63,637 nt of DNA from positions 1 through 63,637 of the forward strand of contig NZ_CP053591.1 of NCBI RefSeq assembly GCF_013365535.1, read 5' to 3'. The notes beneath the pieces are model-generated. The model searched no databases. It saw only the letters and a list, made by a program, of their open reading frames with translations, and was not told the origin of the DNA. Source of the stretch: Aquimarina sp. TRL1. Its GTDB lineage: Bacteria; Bacteroidota; Bacteroidia; Flavobacteriales; Flavobacteriaceae. The position numbers were made by a program, and so were the translations under genes. The stretch's first letter is position 1. Each line of letters starts with the position of its first letter. Shown here piece after piece: positions 7,923 through 15,468 of the stretch.

Positions 7923-8120
7923 ATGAAAACTAATTCCTTTATATTGAGTATTCTTTTATTATTTTTAACATGTACGGTATTTACTAGTTGTGAAAACGAT
8001 GAAGAAGATCTAATTGAAAATAAAGTAATCCCCGAAATAGCAAATGAAGATGACAATGCATATAATGCGCTTGGCGTGGACAAGGATAATGAAAGACCTG
8101 GATCGCAAGTCGATAATTAA
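7923..8120 (+). CDS. Small lipoprotein
   Basis: 65 aa. Lipoprotein signal peptide with lipobox FTSC (Cys at residue 23) followed by an acidic ENDEEDLIEN stretch, typical of Bacteroidetes surface-exposed lipoproteins. It overlaps the next ORF by 32 bp in another frame, so the two are probably co-translated. Function unknown. Confidence 0.65.
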   Translation: MKTNSFILSILLLFLTCTVFTSCENDEEDLIENKVIPEIANEDDNAYNALGVDKDNERPGSQVDN

Positions 8121-8598
8121 AATTTTAAAAAATAACAAAGTATCGCAAGGTTCTAAAATCTTCGGTTCTTTTTTAATTATAGTATCTGGCTCTTTACTTT
8201 ATTTGGATAAATTATTAGCTATGTTAAATATTGAAGGCTCGAATACCTATGGTTTTTCGAGCTTCAGTAATTTTACATGGAATTTCATGCAATCTATAGC
8301 TCCGGTTATAATGATAATAGCGTTTTTTCTGAAACCATATAAGATTACATTTACAGTTCCAATCTTTTGCTATTCTTTACAAGTTATTTGGATTTTTGGA
8401 ATTGCACATTCTGATCAAAATATGCAATACTTATATTCAGGAGGGCTTGTCCTTCTTTATTTAATCATTATCGGCGTCTTAAAATATATCCTTTATTTAA
8501 CTAATATTAGAAAAAAAGAACAAGATAAGTTTGTTGATTCTGCACAAAATGTCCTAGAAATATTGAAAGCAAAAGTATTGGAAAACCAAACTATTTAG
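8089..8598 (+). CDS. Integral membrane protein with four predicted helices
   Basis: 169 aa from the ATG at 8089 (MKDLDRKSIIKILKNN); the longer reading from 8044 lies mostly inside the lipoprotein gene and gives an unlikely N-terminus. Four hydrophobic segments near residues 22-46, 64-84, 92-114 and 122-145, then a charged tail. Between a lipoprotein and a coiled-coil protein, so the three may act as one envelope unit. No family recognised. Confidence 0.6.
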   Translation: MKDLDRKSIIKILKNNKVSQGSKIFGSFLIIVSGSLLYLDKLLAMLNIEGSNTYGFSSFSNFTWNFMQSIAPVIMIIAFFLKPYKITFTVPIFCYSLQVIWIFGIAHSDQNMQYLYSGGLVLLYLIIIGVLKYILYLTNIRKKEQDKFVDSAQNVLEILKAKVLENQTI

Positions 8599-8600
8599 TA

Positions 8601-8900
8601 ATGGATCATTTAAAACAACTTAATAAAGAGATTCAAGAATTAGAAAATTCTTTATCAAAAGATGAAATAGCAATATCCCAAGCCATAAATAAATTTTCAT
8701 CCTTACTTAATTCCTTCCAGGAGGATAATGATAATGACGATATTTCTTATAAAGAAACTTGGTCCGTCTTTTCTAAAGAACTTTATAGGGAAAATATGCG
8801 GATAAAGGAAAGAAGTAATAATTTAAATAAAATTATTCTTCTACTTGAATTAGGTATGAGGTTTAGTGACGATGAATTACGTAGAATTCTAGCTGAATAA
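8601..8900 (+). CDS. Coiled-coil protein, 99 aa
   Basis: Acidic helical protein with heptad-like spacing (LKQLNKEIQELENSLSKDE...). Starts 2 bp after the preceding stop, so it is in the same operon. It ends convergently 1 bp from the XRE gene. No membrane segment. Function unknown. Confidence 0.6.
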   Translation: MDHLKQLNKEIQELENSLSKDEIAISQAINKFSSLLNSFQEDNDNDDISYKETWSVFSKELYRENMRIKERSNNLNKIILLLELGMRFSDDELRRILAE

Positions 8901-8901
8901 T

Positions 8902-9270
8902 TTAATGCGGACTTTTTTGATTTTTCAGAATTATATGTTCTTCATAAATACTGTTTCTTTCTTTAGACTTAACATTCTCTAATAAAAGTTTCATTTCTTC
9001 GCTTTTTAAAAAAGCTTCTTTCTTTTTAAAACAAAATTTAATACAATCTGATAAGGATAATTTATCAATTTTAGAAACATCCATATAAATTAAATCTGTT
9101 TTATTGTCTTGAACCAAATCATTTATATACTTTTCTACAACTGTACTAATTTTTGTTTTACCATTCTCCATGTTAATTATAGTCCTTCTTGAGACTTCAA
9201 GAAGTTCTGCCATACTATCAACAGTATACCCTAATAATTTCCTTTTTTCTTTAAATTCTGTTTTATCCAT
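8902..9270 (-). CDS. XRE-family transcriptional repressor (probable)
   Basis: 122 aa. N-terminal helix-turn-helix of the Cro/CI type (FKEKRKLLGYTVDSMAELLEVSRRTIINMENGKTK; residues 6-40), then a C-terminal domain rich in Lys/Leu/Glu. Divergent from the gene at 9466; three copies of the palindrome GGCAAATTTTGCC (9281-9293, 9323-9335 and a variant near 9407) lie in the gap and over its own start. Probable autorepressor also controlling 9466. Confidence 0.75.
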   Translation of the reverse strand: MDKTEFKEKRKLLGYTVDSMAELLEVSRRTIINMENGKTKISTVVEKYINDLVQDNKTDLIYMDVSKIDKLSLSDCIKFCFKKKEAFLKSEEMKLLLENVKSKERNSIYEEHIILKNQKSPH

Positions 9271-9279
9271 TTACTAAAA

Positions 9280-9294
9280 AGGCAAATTTTGCCT
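9280..9294. promoter_or_regulatory. Operator O1 of the XRE regulator
   Basis: AGGCAAATTTTGCCT, an inverted repeat with the centre at one T, 10 bp upstream of the XRE start codon. Same sequence as O2. Probably autorepression. Confidence 0.65.
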
Positions 9295-9313
9295 TGTTTT
9301 TTCTAAAAAAGTA

Positions 9314-9343
9314 TTGTAATAGGGCAAATTTTGCCTATATTTG
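9314..9343 (+). promoter_or_regulatory. Promoter of the 9466 gene with internal operator O2
   Basis: TTG at 9314-9316, 19 bp, then TATATTTG at 9336-9343 (exact TAnnTTTG). Operator O2, GGCAAATTTTGCC at 9323-9335, fills the spacer and abuts the -7 box, so bound repressor would block RNA polymerase. Confidence 0.7.
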
Positions 9344-9380
9344 ATGTAATAATTAAGTAAATATATACATTTTATACCCA

Positions 9381-9420
9381 AGAACGGCGATTCGATACTA
9401 AATAATGGACAAATTTTGCC
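9381..9420 (+). promoter_or_regulatory. Leader with a partial AGAACGGC element and operator O3
   Basis: AGAACGGCGATTCGATACT at 9381-9399 matches the right half of the leader hairpin at 49715-49744, but here the left stem arm is missing. GGACAAATTTTGCC at 9407-9420 is a third operator-like site with one mismatch. Both are in the 5' UTR of the 9466 gene. Confidence 0.5.
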
Positions 9421-9465
9421 CATTTACCAACACCACTATAAAAGTAATATTTTAATTGTTTAACT

Positions 9466-9696
9466 ATGAAAAAAAAACGTGTAGACACAAAAAACAGAAA
9501 ACGTCAATATTTAATAAATATTATTAAAAGACTAGGAATTAAAGTAGAAGACTTCATGTACTGTTTAGCAAATAATTCGGATTATGAGGTTTTCGTAAAA
9601 GAACTTTCTGATAGAATGTTTAAACAAGGGCATTCAGAAGAGGATGTAATTCAAGCAATCAACAAAAAAATGATGTTTTTATTACAATCCCGTTAA
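9466..9696 (+). CDS. Hypothetical basic protein, 76 aa
   Basis: Highly basic N-terminus (MKKKRVDTKNRKRQYL) and helical body; no recognised domain. Expressed from the XRE-controlled promoter at 9314. By position it could be a regulator or an antirepressor; this is speculation. About 145 bp without a gene follow. Confidence 0.55.
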   Translation: MKKKRVDTKNRKRQYLINIIKRLGIKVEDFMYCLANNSDYEVFVKELSDRMFKQGHSEEDVIQAINKKMMFLLQSR

Positions 9697-9841
9697 TATA
9701 AATTACCCTGGTCCCCAGAACCCCTCCCAAATTTACCTTAACCTATAACGTAAACACATTTTTTAGTAAGAAGAGAAAACACCCTCTATAGATTTCTCTA
9801 TGCAATTTATTTAAAAAAGCGAATTCATAAATTTAATTTGA

Positions 9842-10066
9842 ATGGGAAAAAAGAAAACACCAAGAGAAAGGGTTGAATATTATTTAATAACCTACAAAAA
9901 AATACTATCTATTCGACCAATGGAAATATATCTTTCCTTACCAAAAGGAACTATACAAAATTTTGTAAAGCATCATAGAAAAATACAGGATGACCGTATT
10001 AAAATAATTGATTCATTCCTTTTAGATATCAGTTATGAATATATTAGAGAAACTGAAGGGAATTAA
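9842..10066 (+). CDS. Small HTH-like protein, 74 aa
   Basis: Basic start MGKKKTPRERVEYYL. The middle (MEIYLSLPKGTIQNFVKHHRKI) resembles the recognition-helix region of a compact helix-turn-helix, and the end is acidic. Similar in style to phage/plasmid XRE-type mini-regulators, but I cannot name the family. Confidence 0.55.
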   Translation: MGKKKTPRERVEYYLITYKKILSIRPMEIYLSLPKGTIQNFVKHHRKIQDDRIKIIDSFLLDISYEYIRETEGN

Positions 10067-10136
10067 TCTACTGTTGTTTATTTATTTTAGTTTTCAAAAG
10101 AATTCAAGTTATAATTTGTCAGCCAAAGTTAAAAAT

Positions 10137-10208
10137 ATGAAAACCAAACTCAATTTCGTTCCTGATTGCTTATTGGTTTTAATTTTTTTTTACGGCTTAA
10201 AAATTTAA
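10137..10208 (+). CDS. Possible 23-aa hydrophobic peptide
   Basis: MKTKLNFVPDCLLVLIFFYG then LKI and stop. One hydrophobic helix. The coding region includes an inverted repeat AAAACCAA/TTGGTTTT followed by a T tract, which could instead be a terminator. Listed because another mini membrane peptide begins 20 bp downstream. Weak support. Confidence 0.25.
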   Translation: MKTKLNFVPDCLLVLIFFYGLKI

Positions 10209-10228
10209 TAACATAAAATATCGGTATT

Positions 10229-10306
10229 ATGAAAACTTCTAAAAAATCAAAAAAATCAACAGATTGGATTACGTTAATTCTTTTATTATTCATTTTTTGG
10301 GAGTAG
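10229..10306 (+). CDS. 25-aa single-helix membrane peptide
   Basis: MKTSKKSKKSTDWITLILLL then FIFWE. Basic N-terminus, one transmembrane helix, terminal acidic residue. It has a close look-alike at 36215-36292 (MKNKRHQKKSNNWLIAFLLL then LILWD). The stop codon lies within a terminator hairpin. The architecture resembles type I toxin peptides or small membrane regulators; function unknown. Confidence 0.45.
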   Translation: MKTSKKSKKSTDWITLILLLFIFWE

Positions 10307-10324
10307 ATTTCTACTCCTTTTTTT
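10300..10324 (+). terminator. Rho-independent terminator overlapping the peptide stop codon
   Basis: GGAGTAG at 10300-10306, loop ATTT, CTACTCC at 10311-10317, then seven T residues. The peptide's TAG is inside the left arm, so the transcript ends immediately after the coding sequence. Confidence 0.75.
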
Positions 10325-10517
10325 ATACCAAATCACCTATGTATTTTTGTCTGTTTCTAAGATAAACTAACCTGTTTAGATAAAGAATATAATAAAAACT
10401 CTAATACCTATAAAATCAAAGGGAAAAAGGGTTTAAATAACTGTTTATAAGTGATATATAAAATTTATAGAAAGTAAAAAACTATAAATAAAAAAAATAT
10501 TATTATTATTATTAATA

Positions 10518-10549
10518 TTTGTGTATAATATAAAATATTCGTATATTTA
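10518..10549 (+). promoter_or_regulatory. ssb promoter
   Basis: TTTG at 10518-10521, 20-bp spacer containing TGTATAATATAAAATATTC, then TATATTTA at 10542-10549. The upstream TATTATTATTATTAATA tract is shared with the promoters at 1957, 6547 and 54281. Confidence 0.6.
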
Positions 10550-10591
10550 CTATGTAAAACAATAAGAAATAAACCTTTAATATTTTTAATT

Positions 10592-10921
10592 ATGAACACA
10601 CTAAAAAACAAAGTACAGTTAATCGGAAATTTAGGAAATGATCCAGAAGTAAAAGATTTAGAAGGAGGAAAGAAAGTTGCTAATTTCTCTATCGCGACTA
10701 ATGATTATTATTACAATAAGCAAGGGGATAAGATTACAGATACACAATGGCATAATGTCGTTGCCTGGGGAAAAACTGCGGAAATTATTGAAAAGTACGC
10801 TAACAAGGGAGAAAAAGTAGCTATAGAAGGTAAATTAACTACACGTAGTTATGATGATAAAGAGGGTAATAAAAGATATGTTACCGAAGTTGTATGTCAC
10901 GAAATTCTATTAATGAATTAA
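10592..10921 (+). CDS. ssb: Single-stranded DNA-binding protein
   Basis: 109 aa OB-fold Ssb. Recognisable blocks: NKVQLIGNLGNDPEVK (residues 6-21), KVANFSIATNDYY, TQWHNVVAWGKTAEI and GEKVAIEGKLTTRSYDDKEG. It lacks the long linker and acidic tip of chromosomal Ssb, as usual for plasmid copies. Probably coats transferred single-stranded DNA and supports establishment. It has its own promoter of the plasmid-wide type. Confidence 0.92.
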   Translation: MNTLKNKVQLIGNLGNDPEVKDLEGGKKVANFSIATNDYYYNKQGDKITDTQWHNVVAWGKTAEIIEKYANKGEKVAIEGKLTTRSYDDKEGNKRYVTEVVCHEILLMN

Positions 10922-10940
10922 TAAAATATCAGACCATAAA

Positions 10941-10975
10941 AGAGGGTGTGTCGTCCGGCAAGATTAGCACCCTCT
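10941..10975 (+). promoter_or_regulatory. Leader hairpin (AGAACGGC family, variant)
   Basis: Perfect 8-bp stem AGAGGGTG / CACCCTCT enclosing a 19-nt loop with GTCCGGCAAGATT. This is a relative of the hairpin loop AGAACGGCAAATTC seen before 57638 and in the tra region. It is 34 bp before the gene at 11010. Confidence 0.6.
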
Positions 10976-11009
10976 CAACCTTTAATATTCTTAACTAATA
11001 AGAAATATC

Positions 11010-11258
11010 ATGGCAAATTTAATACATTCCTTAATAAGGTTCATTGTATTCTCAAATAAAAAAACTAATCCAATTAGTTTAATTGAACCTAAAACTCAAC
11101 CAGAAACAGATACAGGACTTGTTATTAAAAAAACAAGAAGAATGGATGCGGTTAGAGTTAAAGTATACACTAAATCTGAATTAGATGAAAATGGGAAACC
11201 ATTTATAAAATCAATTTCTTTATTATCTAAGCTTACTACTAAAAGATATCAATTATGA
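11010..11258 (+). CDS. Hypothetical protein, 82 aa
   Basis: Starts MANLIHSLIRFIVFSNKKTN and has a central basic segment (VIKKTRRMDAVRVKVY). It begins with a short amphipathic or membrane-associating helix. Overlaps the next gene by 4 bp (ATGA), so the two are translationally coupled. No family recognised. Confidence 0.55.
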   Translation: MANLIHSLIRFIVFSNKKTNPISLIEPKTQPETDTGLVIKKTRRMDAVRVKVYTKSELDENGKPFIKSISLLSKLTTKRYQL

Positions 11259-11608
11259 AAAGTAAGCAATTTATATTGAATCAATTAGCTAGTTGTAAAA
11301 ACTCATCGAACATATATTATCATTATTTAACTGAAGCATACTACACTAATGGTATAATACAACTAGCAGAGCTCTGTGAGTGCGACTGGTTTATTAATGA
11401 AGCATTAGTAATATGTGAATTATTTAAAGATCTAGTTCCCTTCATTACAATAGACTTTAAAAAAACAGACAACAACTCGAAAGTTATCTATTCAGATGGC
11501 GCAGCAAAAGAACTATATAGAAAAGAATATAACATAACTAATTTCCCTTTGGATAAACAAAGACTTTTCTTTTGTAACAATACATTACAATTACCAAACG
11601 AATTATAG
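11255..11608 (+). CDS. Hypothetical protein, DUF6876-like
   Basis: 117 aa. The pattern YYHYLTEAYYTNGIIQLAEL, CDWFINEALV and a later TIDFKKTDNNSKVIYSDG fits, from memory, small Bacteroidetes proteins annotated DUF6876 (tdG...laE...a.W..d). The match is not verified. Function of that family is unknown. Coupled to 11010 by an ATGA overlap. Confidence 0.55.
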   Translation: MKSKQFILNQLASCKNSSNIYYHYLTEAYYTNGIIQLAELCECDWFINEALVICELFKDLVPFITIDFKKTDNNSKVIYSDGAAKELYRKEYNITNFPLDKQRLFFCNNTLQLPNEL

Positions 11609-11635
11609 GCAATACTTAACCTTTATAATATAAAA

Positions 11636-11740
11636 ATGATATCTACACTATATATACAAGTTAAAAAGATATTTAAACTATTAACAAGAGATAATATTAA
11701 AAATTTAGCCAAAGGTGCAGCTTATGCTTGCCATAGGTGA
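11636..11740 (+). CDS. Short peptide ending KGAAYACHR (peptide family, copy 1)
   Basis: 34 aa: MISTLYIQVKKIFKLLTRDN, then IKNLAKGAAYACHR. The C-terminus AAYACHR matches the ACAYACHR/H ends of the peptides at 20501, 47991 and 49756. This is the shortest member and lacks the first of the two cysteines. Function unknown; the constant C-terminus resembles the core of a bacteriocin/RiPP or a signal peptide, but no modification enzyme is visible in the window. Confidence 0.55.
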   Translation: MISTLYIQVKKIFKLLTRDNIKNLAKGAAYACHR

Positions 11741-11758
11741 TTTAGTGTGTGTGAATAT

Positions 11759-11790
11759 AAACCAGTCTCTAAAATGGATGAGACTGGTTT
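11759..11790 (+). terminator. Stem-loop after peptide copy 1
   Basis: AAACCAGTCT / AGACTGGTTT, a 10-bp perfect stem with a 12-nt loop, followed by ATTAAAAG. Probable terminator of the 11010-11740 unit, though the T tract is short. Confidence 0.5.
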
Positions 11791-11823
11791 ATTAAAAGTT
11801 AATACAATAAACCTTATTAAGGA

Positions 11824-11958
11824 ATGTATGAAATAGACACTATTGAAAATGAATTGAACTACACCAAAAAAATGAAACAAAAACAAACAGGGAAAAATTC
11901 TGGATATCATTTAAAGGTTGGTTTCGCCCCTTTGAACTGCTGCTCTTTTCAAAACTAA
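11824..11958 (+). CDS. Possible Cys-containing short peptide, 44 aa
   Basis: Open frame MYEIDTIENELNYTKKMKQK... ending GFAPLNCCSFQN. It is preceded by an AATAAACC leader and terminates before a long imperfect hairpin (CTGCTGCTCTT / AAGAGAGTAGTAG, near 11938-11985). The neutral Cys-containing end after a charged leader recalls the peptide upstream, but sequences differ. Weak evidence. Confidence 0.25.
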   Translation: MYEIDTIENELNYTKKMKQKQTGKNSGYHLKVGFAPLNCCSFQN

Positions 11959-12033
11959 ACTAATTAATAAGAGAGTAGTAGTAATCGGGGAGATGCGTGA
12001 TTAAATTAAGTATAATAAATTATTTATTAGATA

Positions 12034-12555
12034 ATGGATAAGACACAACAACTTAAAAAATCATTCCAAATAGGAAAGCAAGCTTTTCTAGAAGGAAAAG
12101 CTCCAACACCAGAACATGATTCTAATCTGGTTAAATACTTCTTTGAATTGAATAATGATGAAAAGACAAAAGTAAGGGTTAAATATCAAGAAGCAAAAGC
12201 GATGTGGGTACAAGGTTATTATTTCAAAATGGAACATGATAAACAAAAACATAAAAATCCGATGAAAACATTTAAAATAAATAATACCAATAAATCTATT
12301 AAGGTTTTTTGTGTAGGTGTATTAACCACTGTTTTAAGTGTACTTTTTATTTTGGATTCCTTAAATGTGTTAATTATTGGAATATTACTATCTCTTACCC
12401 TCTCAATAATTCATTTTAATGTAATGGTATGGATCGAAAATAAACCCAAAAACAAGCCTGTCAGAGTGTCAGATAGTTTGAAAGATTCTCAAAAAAACCA
12501 ACAATTCAATGAATACATGAACGATTTAAGAGATAAAAATTATGAACAACAATAG
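12034..12555 (+). CDS. Membrane protein with two helices, 173 aa
   Basis: N-terminal 85 residues soluble (a Lys/Glu rich helical region), then two hydrophobic segments near residues 91-110 and 112-134 and a polar C-terminal tail. Overlaps the next gene by 14 bp. No recognised family. Confidence 0.6.
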   Translation: MDKTQQLKKSFQIGKQAFLEGKAPTPEHDSNLVKYFFELNNDEKTKVRVKYQEAKAMWVQGYYFKMEHDKQKHKNPMKTFKINNTNKSIKVFCVGVLTTVLSVLFILDSLNVLIIGILLSLTLSIIHFNVMVWIENKPKNKPVRVSDSLKDSQKNQQFNEYMNDLRDKNYEQQ

Positions 12556-12766
12556 AAGAAAACGGATTGAAATTGTAAAAGATAAGATTACCTCTCTTTT
12601 GGAGGAATTACAATCTATTCAAGGAGAAGAAACCGAAGCTTTTGAAAACCTTCCTGAAAGCATCCAGTACAGCGAAAAAGGCGAGAAGATGGAAGAAGCT
12701 GCCGACACTTTACAAAACTTTATAGATACCGTAGAATCTGAAATTGAAGAACTAGAAGAATTATGA
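12542..12766 (+). CDS. Acidic coiled-coil protein, 74 aa
   Basis: Basic first ten residues then strongly acidic helical body (EELQSIQGEETEAFENLPES...VESEIEELEEL). Overlaps both neighbours (14 bp and 4 bp), so it belongs to a tightly packed operon 12034-13394. Similar short acidic proteins occur in many Bacteroidetes mobile elements; function unknown. Confidence 0.6.
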   Translation: MNNNRRKRIEIVKDKITSLLEELQSIQGEETEAFENLPESIQYSEKGEKMEEAADTLQNFIDTVESEIEELEEL

Positions 12767-13113
12767 AAACACTAGATATTATAGAGCAGTTAAAAGAAAA
12801 AAAAGCCTATTCATATAACGATATGAAACGTCGTTTCAAATCAATGGAGCATAGAATAGTGATGCCTCCTTTAGTAGTAGAACGTTTTCTGGAATATTTT
12901 AATAATGATCTTATTTACACCTATGCTAAAAATGAAAAAGAACATAGTCCATTTATTGAAAATCTAAATTCTGCACTAGATGATTTAGCAGAGATAAGAG
13001 AGCTTGTAGAAAGTGATAAGTTTCCAAAAATGGATCAGTATGTAATGGAATTTTGTGTTAATAATTTGAAAGAAATCAAAGACCTTTTAATCAAGGAACA
13101 AAAAGCAAAATAA
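12763..13113 (+). CDS. Hypothetical protein, paralog of 13713
   Basis: 116 aa. Shares with the protein at 13713-13988 the block (Y/F)SYNDxxxRFxxxxxxxxxPPxxVxxxFLEYFxN(D/E), so the pair arose by duplication. Soluble and helical. Starts by ATGA overlap with the previous gene. Function unknown. Confidence 0.6.
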   Translation: MKTLDIIEQLKEKKAYSYNDMKRRFKSMEHRIVMPPLVVERFLEYFNNDLIYTYAKNEKEHSPFIENLNSALDDLAEIRELVESDKFPKMDQYVMEFCVNNLKEIKDLLIKEQKAK

Positions 13114-13115
13114 TT

Positions 13116-13394
13116 ATGACACAAGAAATATTTTATAAAGCGAAAATAACCTTTGATAAAAAATTTGATATAGACCAAATCAAAAAGGATTTAAACGAAT
13201 TATTTATAGCTATGAAAATCTGTAAGGTTACAGACACTTCAATTGTCCTTGAAATAACTACAGAATATAATACCTATTACGATGCTATTAAAATTAAACG
13301 TTGGATTTTTGGAGAACTTCTTAGGGCAATAAATTTTGAAGTATTAACTGTTTTAGTATTTAAGGAGGAAGCAGAAATCTACGATTTAAAATGA
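13116..13394 (+). CDS. Hypothetical protein, 92 aa
   Basis: Small alpha/beta protein (MTQEIFYKAKITFDKKFDID...). Starts 2 bp after the preceding stop, closing the 12034-13394 operon. No motif recognised. Confidence 0.55.
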   Translation: MTQEIFYKAKITFDKKFDIDQIKKDLNELFIAMKICKVTDTSIVLEITTEYNTYYDAIKIKRWIFGELLRAINFEVLTVLVFKEEAEIYDLK

Positions 13395-13425
13395 ATACAA
13401 AAATTAAAAAATAGCAATTAAAAAC

Positions 13426-13456
13426 GGAGTTACAGAACGGCAAATTTTATCACTCC
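13426..13456 (+). promoter_or_regulatory. Leader hairpin (AGAACGGC family)
   Basis: Stem GGAGT / ACTCC enclosing TACAGAACGGCAAATTTTATC, followed by the common tail GTTTAACTAAATATTTATA before the ATG at 13487. The same layout precedes genes at 57638 and, reversed, at 47916, 48125, 49682 and 50022. Confidence 0.7.
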
Positions 13457-13486
13457 ATCTTTTGTTTAACTAAATATTTATACACA

Positions 13487-13642
13487 ATGAAAAATTCCTA
13501 TCACATTCAGTTTTTAAAAATAGGTGTTTCAGGTAGCGAAGCCTACGACATAGAAGATCAGCTTCTAAAGTTTGAAACTTTCCCAACACGTAAGCGAGCA
13601 AGAAAATTCATAAGAGAACAGATCCAAAACGGAGGGTTTTAA
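13487..13642 (+). CDS. Small basic protein, 51 aa
   Basis: MKNSYHIQFLKIGVSGSEAY... ending QIQNGGF; the central TRKRARKFIREQ helix is basic. The start is supported by the hairpin leader and GTTTAACTAAATA tail directly upstream. No family recognised. Confidence 0.55.
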   Translation: MKNSYHIQFLKIGVSGSEAYDIEDQLLKFETFPTRKRARKFIREQIQNGGF

Positions 13643-13712
13643 CGTTACTCCGGATATATAGCAAACTTTACTAAAGGAATTGAAATATATACAAACTTTT
13701 AATACTGCAATT

Positions 13713-13988
13713 ATGAATAATAGAACAAAAACTATAGACCCTTTAGATCTCCCTTTATTTTCTTACAACGATTTGGCGGATAGATTCAGAATTATTCAAA
13801 GACAAATGCGACCACCTATTAAGGTCAGGGATAAATTCTTAGAATATTTCAAAAATGAAGTGCTTAATCATAGTACAAATACTAATGATCTGGAGTGCAT
13901 TCTTGTGGAAGTCTTTAAAGGAGTTGCTTATTGTAAAGATGCAAGGGTTGAAATAGTAGATCACGATAATTTTAAAGACGAAGAATGA
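13713..13988 (+). CDS. Hypothetical protein, paralog of 12763
   Basis: 91 aa from the ATG at 13713 (MNNRTKTIDPLDLPLFSYND); an upstream TTG at 13680 is less likely. Paralogous to the 116-aa protein at 12763 over the first 45 residues. Acidic C-terminus. Overlaps the next gene by 4 bp. Confidence 0.55.
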   Translation: MNNRTKTIDPLDLPLFSYNDLADRFRIIQRQMRPPIKVRDKFLEYFKNEVLNHSTNTNDLECILVEVFKGVAYCKDARVEIVDHDNFKDEE

Positions 13989-14263
13989 AAACTACACATG
14001 TTATTTTTAGGGCACTCAATTATTTAACCCGACTTATTTTATTTTATATTTTTCTCTATGGGTTATTATGGTTTTTAACGATTAGCTTCAAAGAAACTTC
14101 CTCTCTAAACATAGAAGATATTATGCTTATTCATCAGTTCTTTTTGATGTTTTCTTGTATATCCCCAGTTGTTGTAGGTCTGTATGATTTATTGCTCTAT
14201 ACCGCTAAACTTGATATAGATAGAGTAAATAAACTAAGGCAAACTAATTCTAATAGTATTTAA
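13985..14263 (+). CDS. Small membrane protein, two helices
   Basis: 92 aa with hydrophobic segments near residues 13-35 and 48-71 and a polar end. ATGA overlap with the gene before, 1 bp to the gene after. Function unknown. Confidence 0.6.
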   Translation: MKTTHVIFRALNYLTRLILFYIFLYGLLWFLTISFKETSSLNIEDIMLIHQFFLMFSCISPVVVGLYDLLLYTAKLDIDRVNKLRQTNSNSI

Positions 14264-14264
14264 T

Positions 14265-14648
14265 ATGGAAACAATAGTATCAATACCAAAGTTTTGGGAG
14301 TTTGAAAAATCTATATGTCCTGGTTTAATTTCAGAGAAAGGACAAATTAAAATGGTAGTAGATCTACAAGGATTAAAATATGTTGGTATAGAATCTATAA
14401 CCCCTCTAATAAGGAATGGGAGAAGAGAAAATATAATTCTTGCAATTCAGGCTATTCCTTTAGAGGTTTATTCAGGTGATTTAAAACCTTTAACATATAA
14501 CGAACACTTTTTGGAGGTAAACCTAAAAAAAAGGAAGCATGGCTATAATGGAATGCTTGTTACTTTACAAAATTCAAAAGTTGTTCTTTCAGGAGAAAAT
14601 ATAAAAATAAAAGCTGAACAAAAACAGGAACAATTGTCAATATTTTAA
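14265..14648 (+). CDS. Hypothetical protein with C-terminal clamp-binding-like motif
   Basis: 127 aa, beta-rich. The C-terminus ...KQEQLSIF carries a QLSIF pentapeptide at the extreme end, which resembles the sliding-clamp (DnaN) binding motif QL(S/D)LF. Three other plasmid proteins (18528, 30005, 56547) end similarly. The body has no recognised domain. Clamp binding is inference. Confidence 0.55.
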   Translation: METIVSIPKFWEFEKSICPGLISEKGQIKMVVDLQGLKYVGIESITPLIRNGRRENIILAIQAIPLEVYSGDLKPLTYNEHFLEVNLKKRKHGYNGMLVTLQNSKVVLSGENIKIKAEQKQEQLSIF

Positions 14649-14658
14649 ATTATATACA

Positions 14659-15183
14659 ATGAAAAATTTTAAACTAATAATAGCCCTTCTTTTATTTGCT
14701 AACTTAACTGCACAAACAAAAGTTAGCGCTACAGATTTTGAAAAATCTTTTATTATTCTTAATTATAAAGAGGTTTATAAATGGCAAGGGTTTACTAGAA
14801 ACAATGTGCTTGTTTTTGGAGTAACACCAACAGAAGTTTTAGCCCAATCAAAAATTGATGATTTCAACAAGAGAAATTGGAATACAAACTATAGAATAGT
14901 TCACTCTACTATTATTAAAGATACAGTAAAACATATAGGGTATGAAGATTATTTTAAAGTCTTTAATAAACGTTTTCCTAAAGGTTATTACTTACTTTCT
15001 GTTAAGGAACATATAGCAACAGAAATTTATAAAAAAGAAGGATTGTTTCAAGCAATAGATTATTATCGAAAAGCAAAAAGAATACCTTATCTAGCTTCTA
15101 AAACTCACCTTGAAAATTTATTATATAACTTGTCTCAGTACAGAATAAATTTTTCATTTAATAAAGAGGGTGAAAGTAATTAA
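14659..15183 (+). CDS. Secreted hypothetical protein, 174 aa
   Basis: Signal peptide at residues 1-19 (MKNFKLIIALLLFANLTAQ), then a soluble alpha/beta body ending in a charged tail. No known domain. Likely periplasmic. Starts 10 bp after the previous gene. Confidence 0.6.
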   Translation: MKNFKLIIALLLFANLTAQTKVSATDFEKSFIILNYKEVYKWQGFTRNNVLVFGVTPTEVLAQSKIDDFNKRNWNTNYRIVHSTIIKDTVKHIGYEDYFKVFNKRFPKGYYLLSVKEHIATEIYKKEGLFQAIDYYRKAKRIPYLASKTHLENLLYNLSQYRINFSFNKEGESN

Positions 15184-15199
15184 TTATTAGATTTATGTT

Positions 15200-15346
15200 A
15201 TGGTCAAGGTCTATCAAAAAAAAACAGATAAAGCAACAGATGATTTTGGAGAAATCACCTTTGATAATTCTAAGGTTTTTAAGATTCACAGTAGTTCAAA
15301 AGTTTTTAAAAAGAAACATTTTTATTATAAAACAATACTTTTTTAA
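15200..15346 (+). CDS. Small basic protein, 48 aa
   Basis: MVKVYQKKTDKATDDFGEIT... ending KHFYYKTILF. Lysine rich. 16 bp after the previous gene. Real coding status is likely but unproven; function unknown. Confidence 0.4.
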   Translation: MVKVYQKKTDKATDDFGEITFDNSKVFKIHSSSKVFKKKHFYYKTILF

Positions 15347-15468
15347 ACCTAAGTTATATTGAGAGTTCATATCAAATTGTATAGATAAGAAGGTCAATTT
15401 AAACTCTTTAAAACTTGATAAACGTCAAGGAAAATTGGTATTTTTATAAATAACTAAATATTATTACT

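Noticed and set aside
10137..10208. Firm call of a 23-aa hydrophobic peptide
   Set aside because: The same DNA can be a terminator (AAAACCAA/TTGGTTTT plus T run); kept only as a low-confidence feature.
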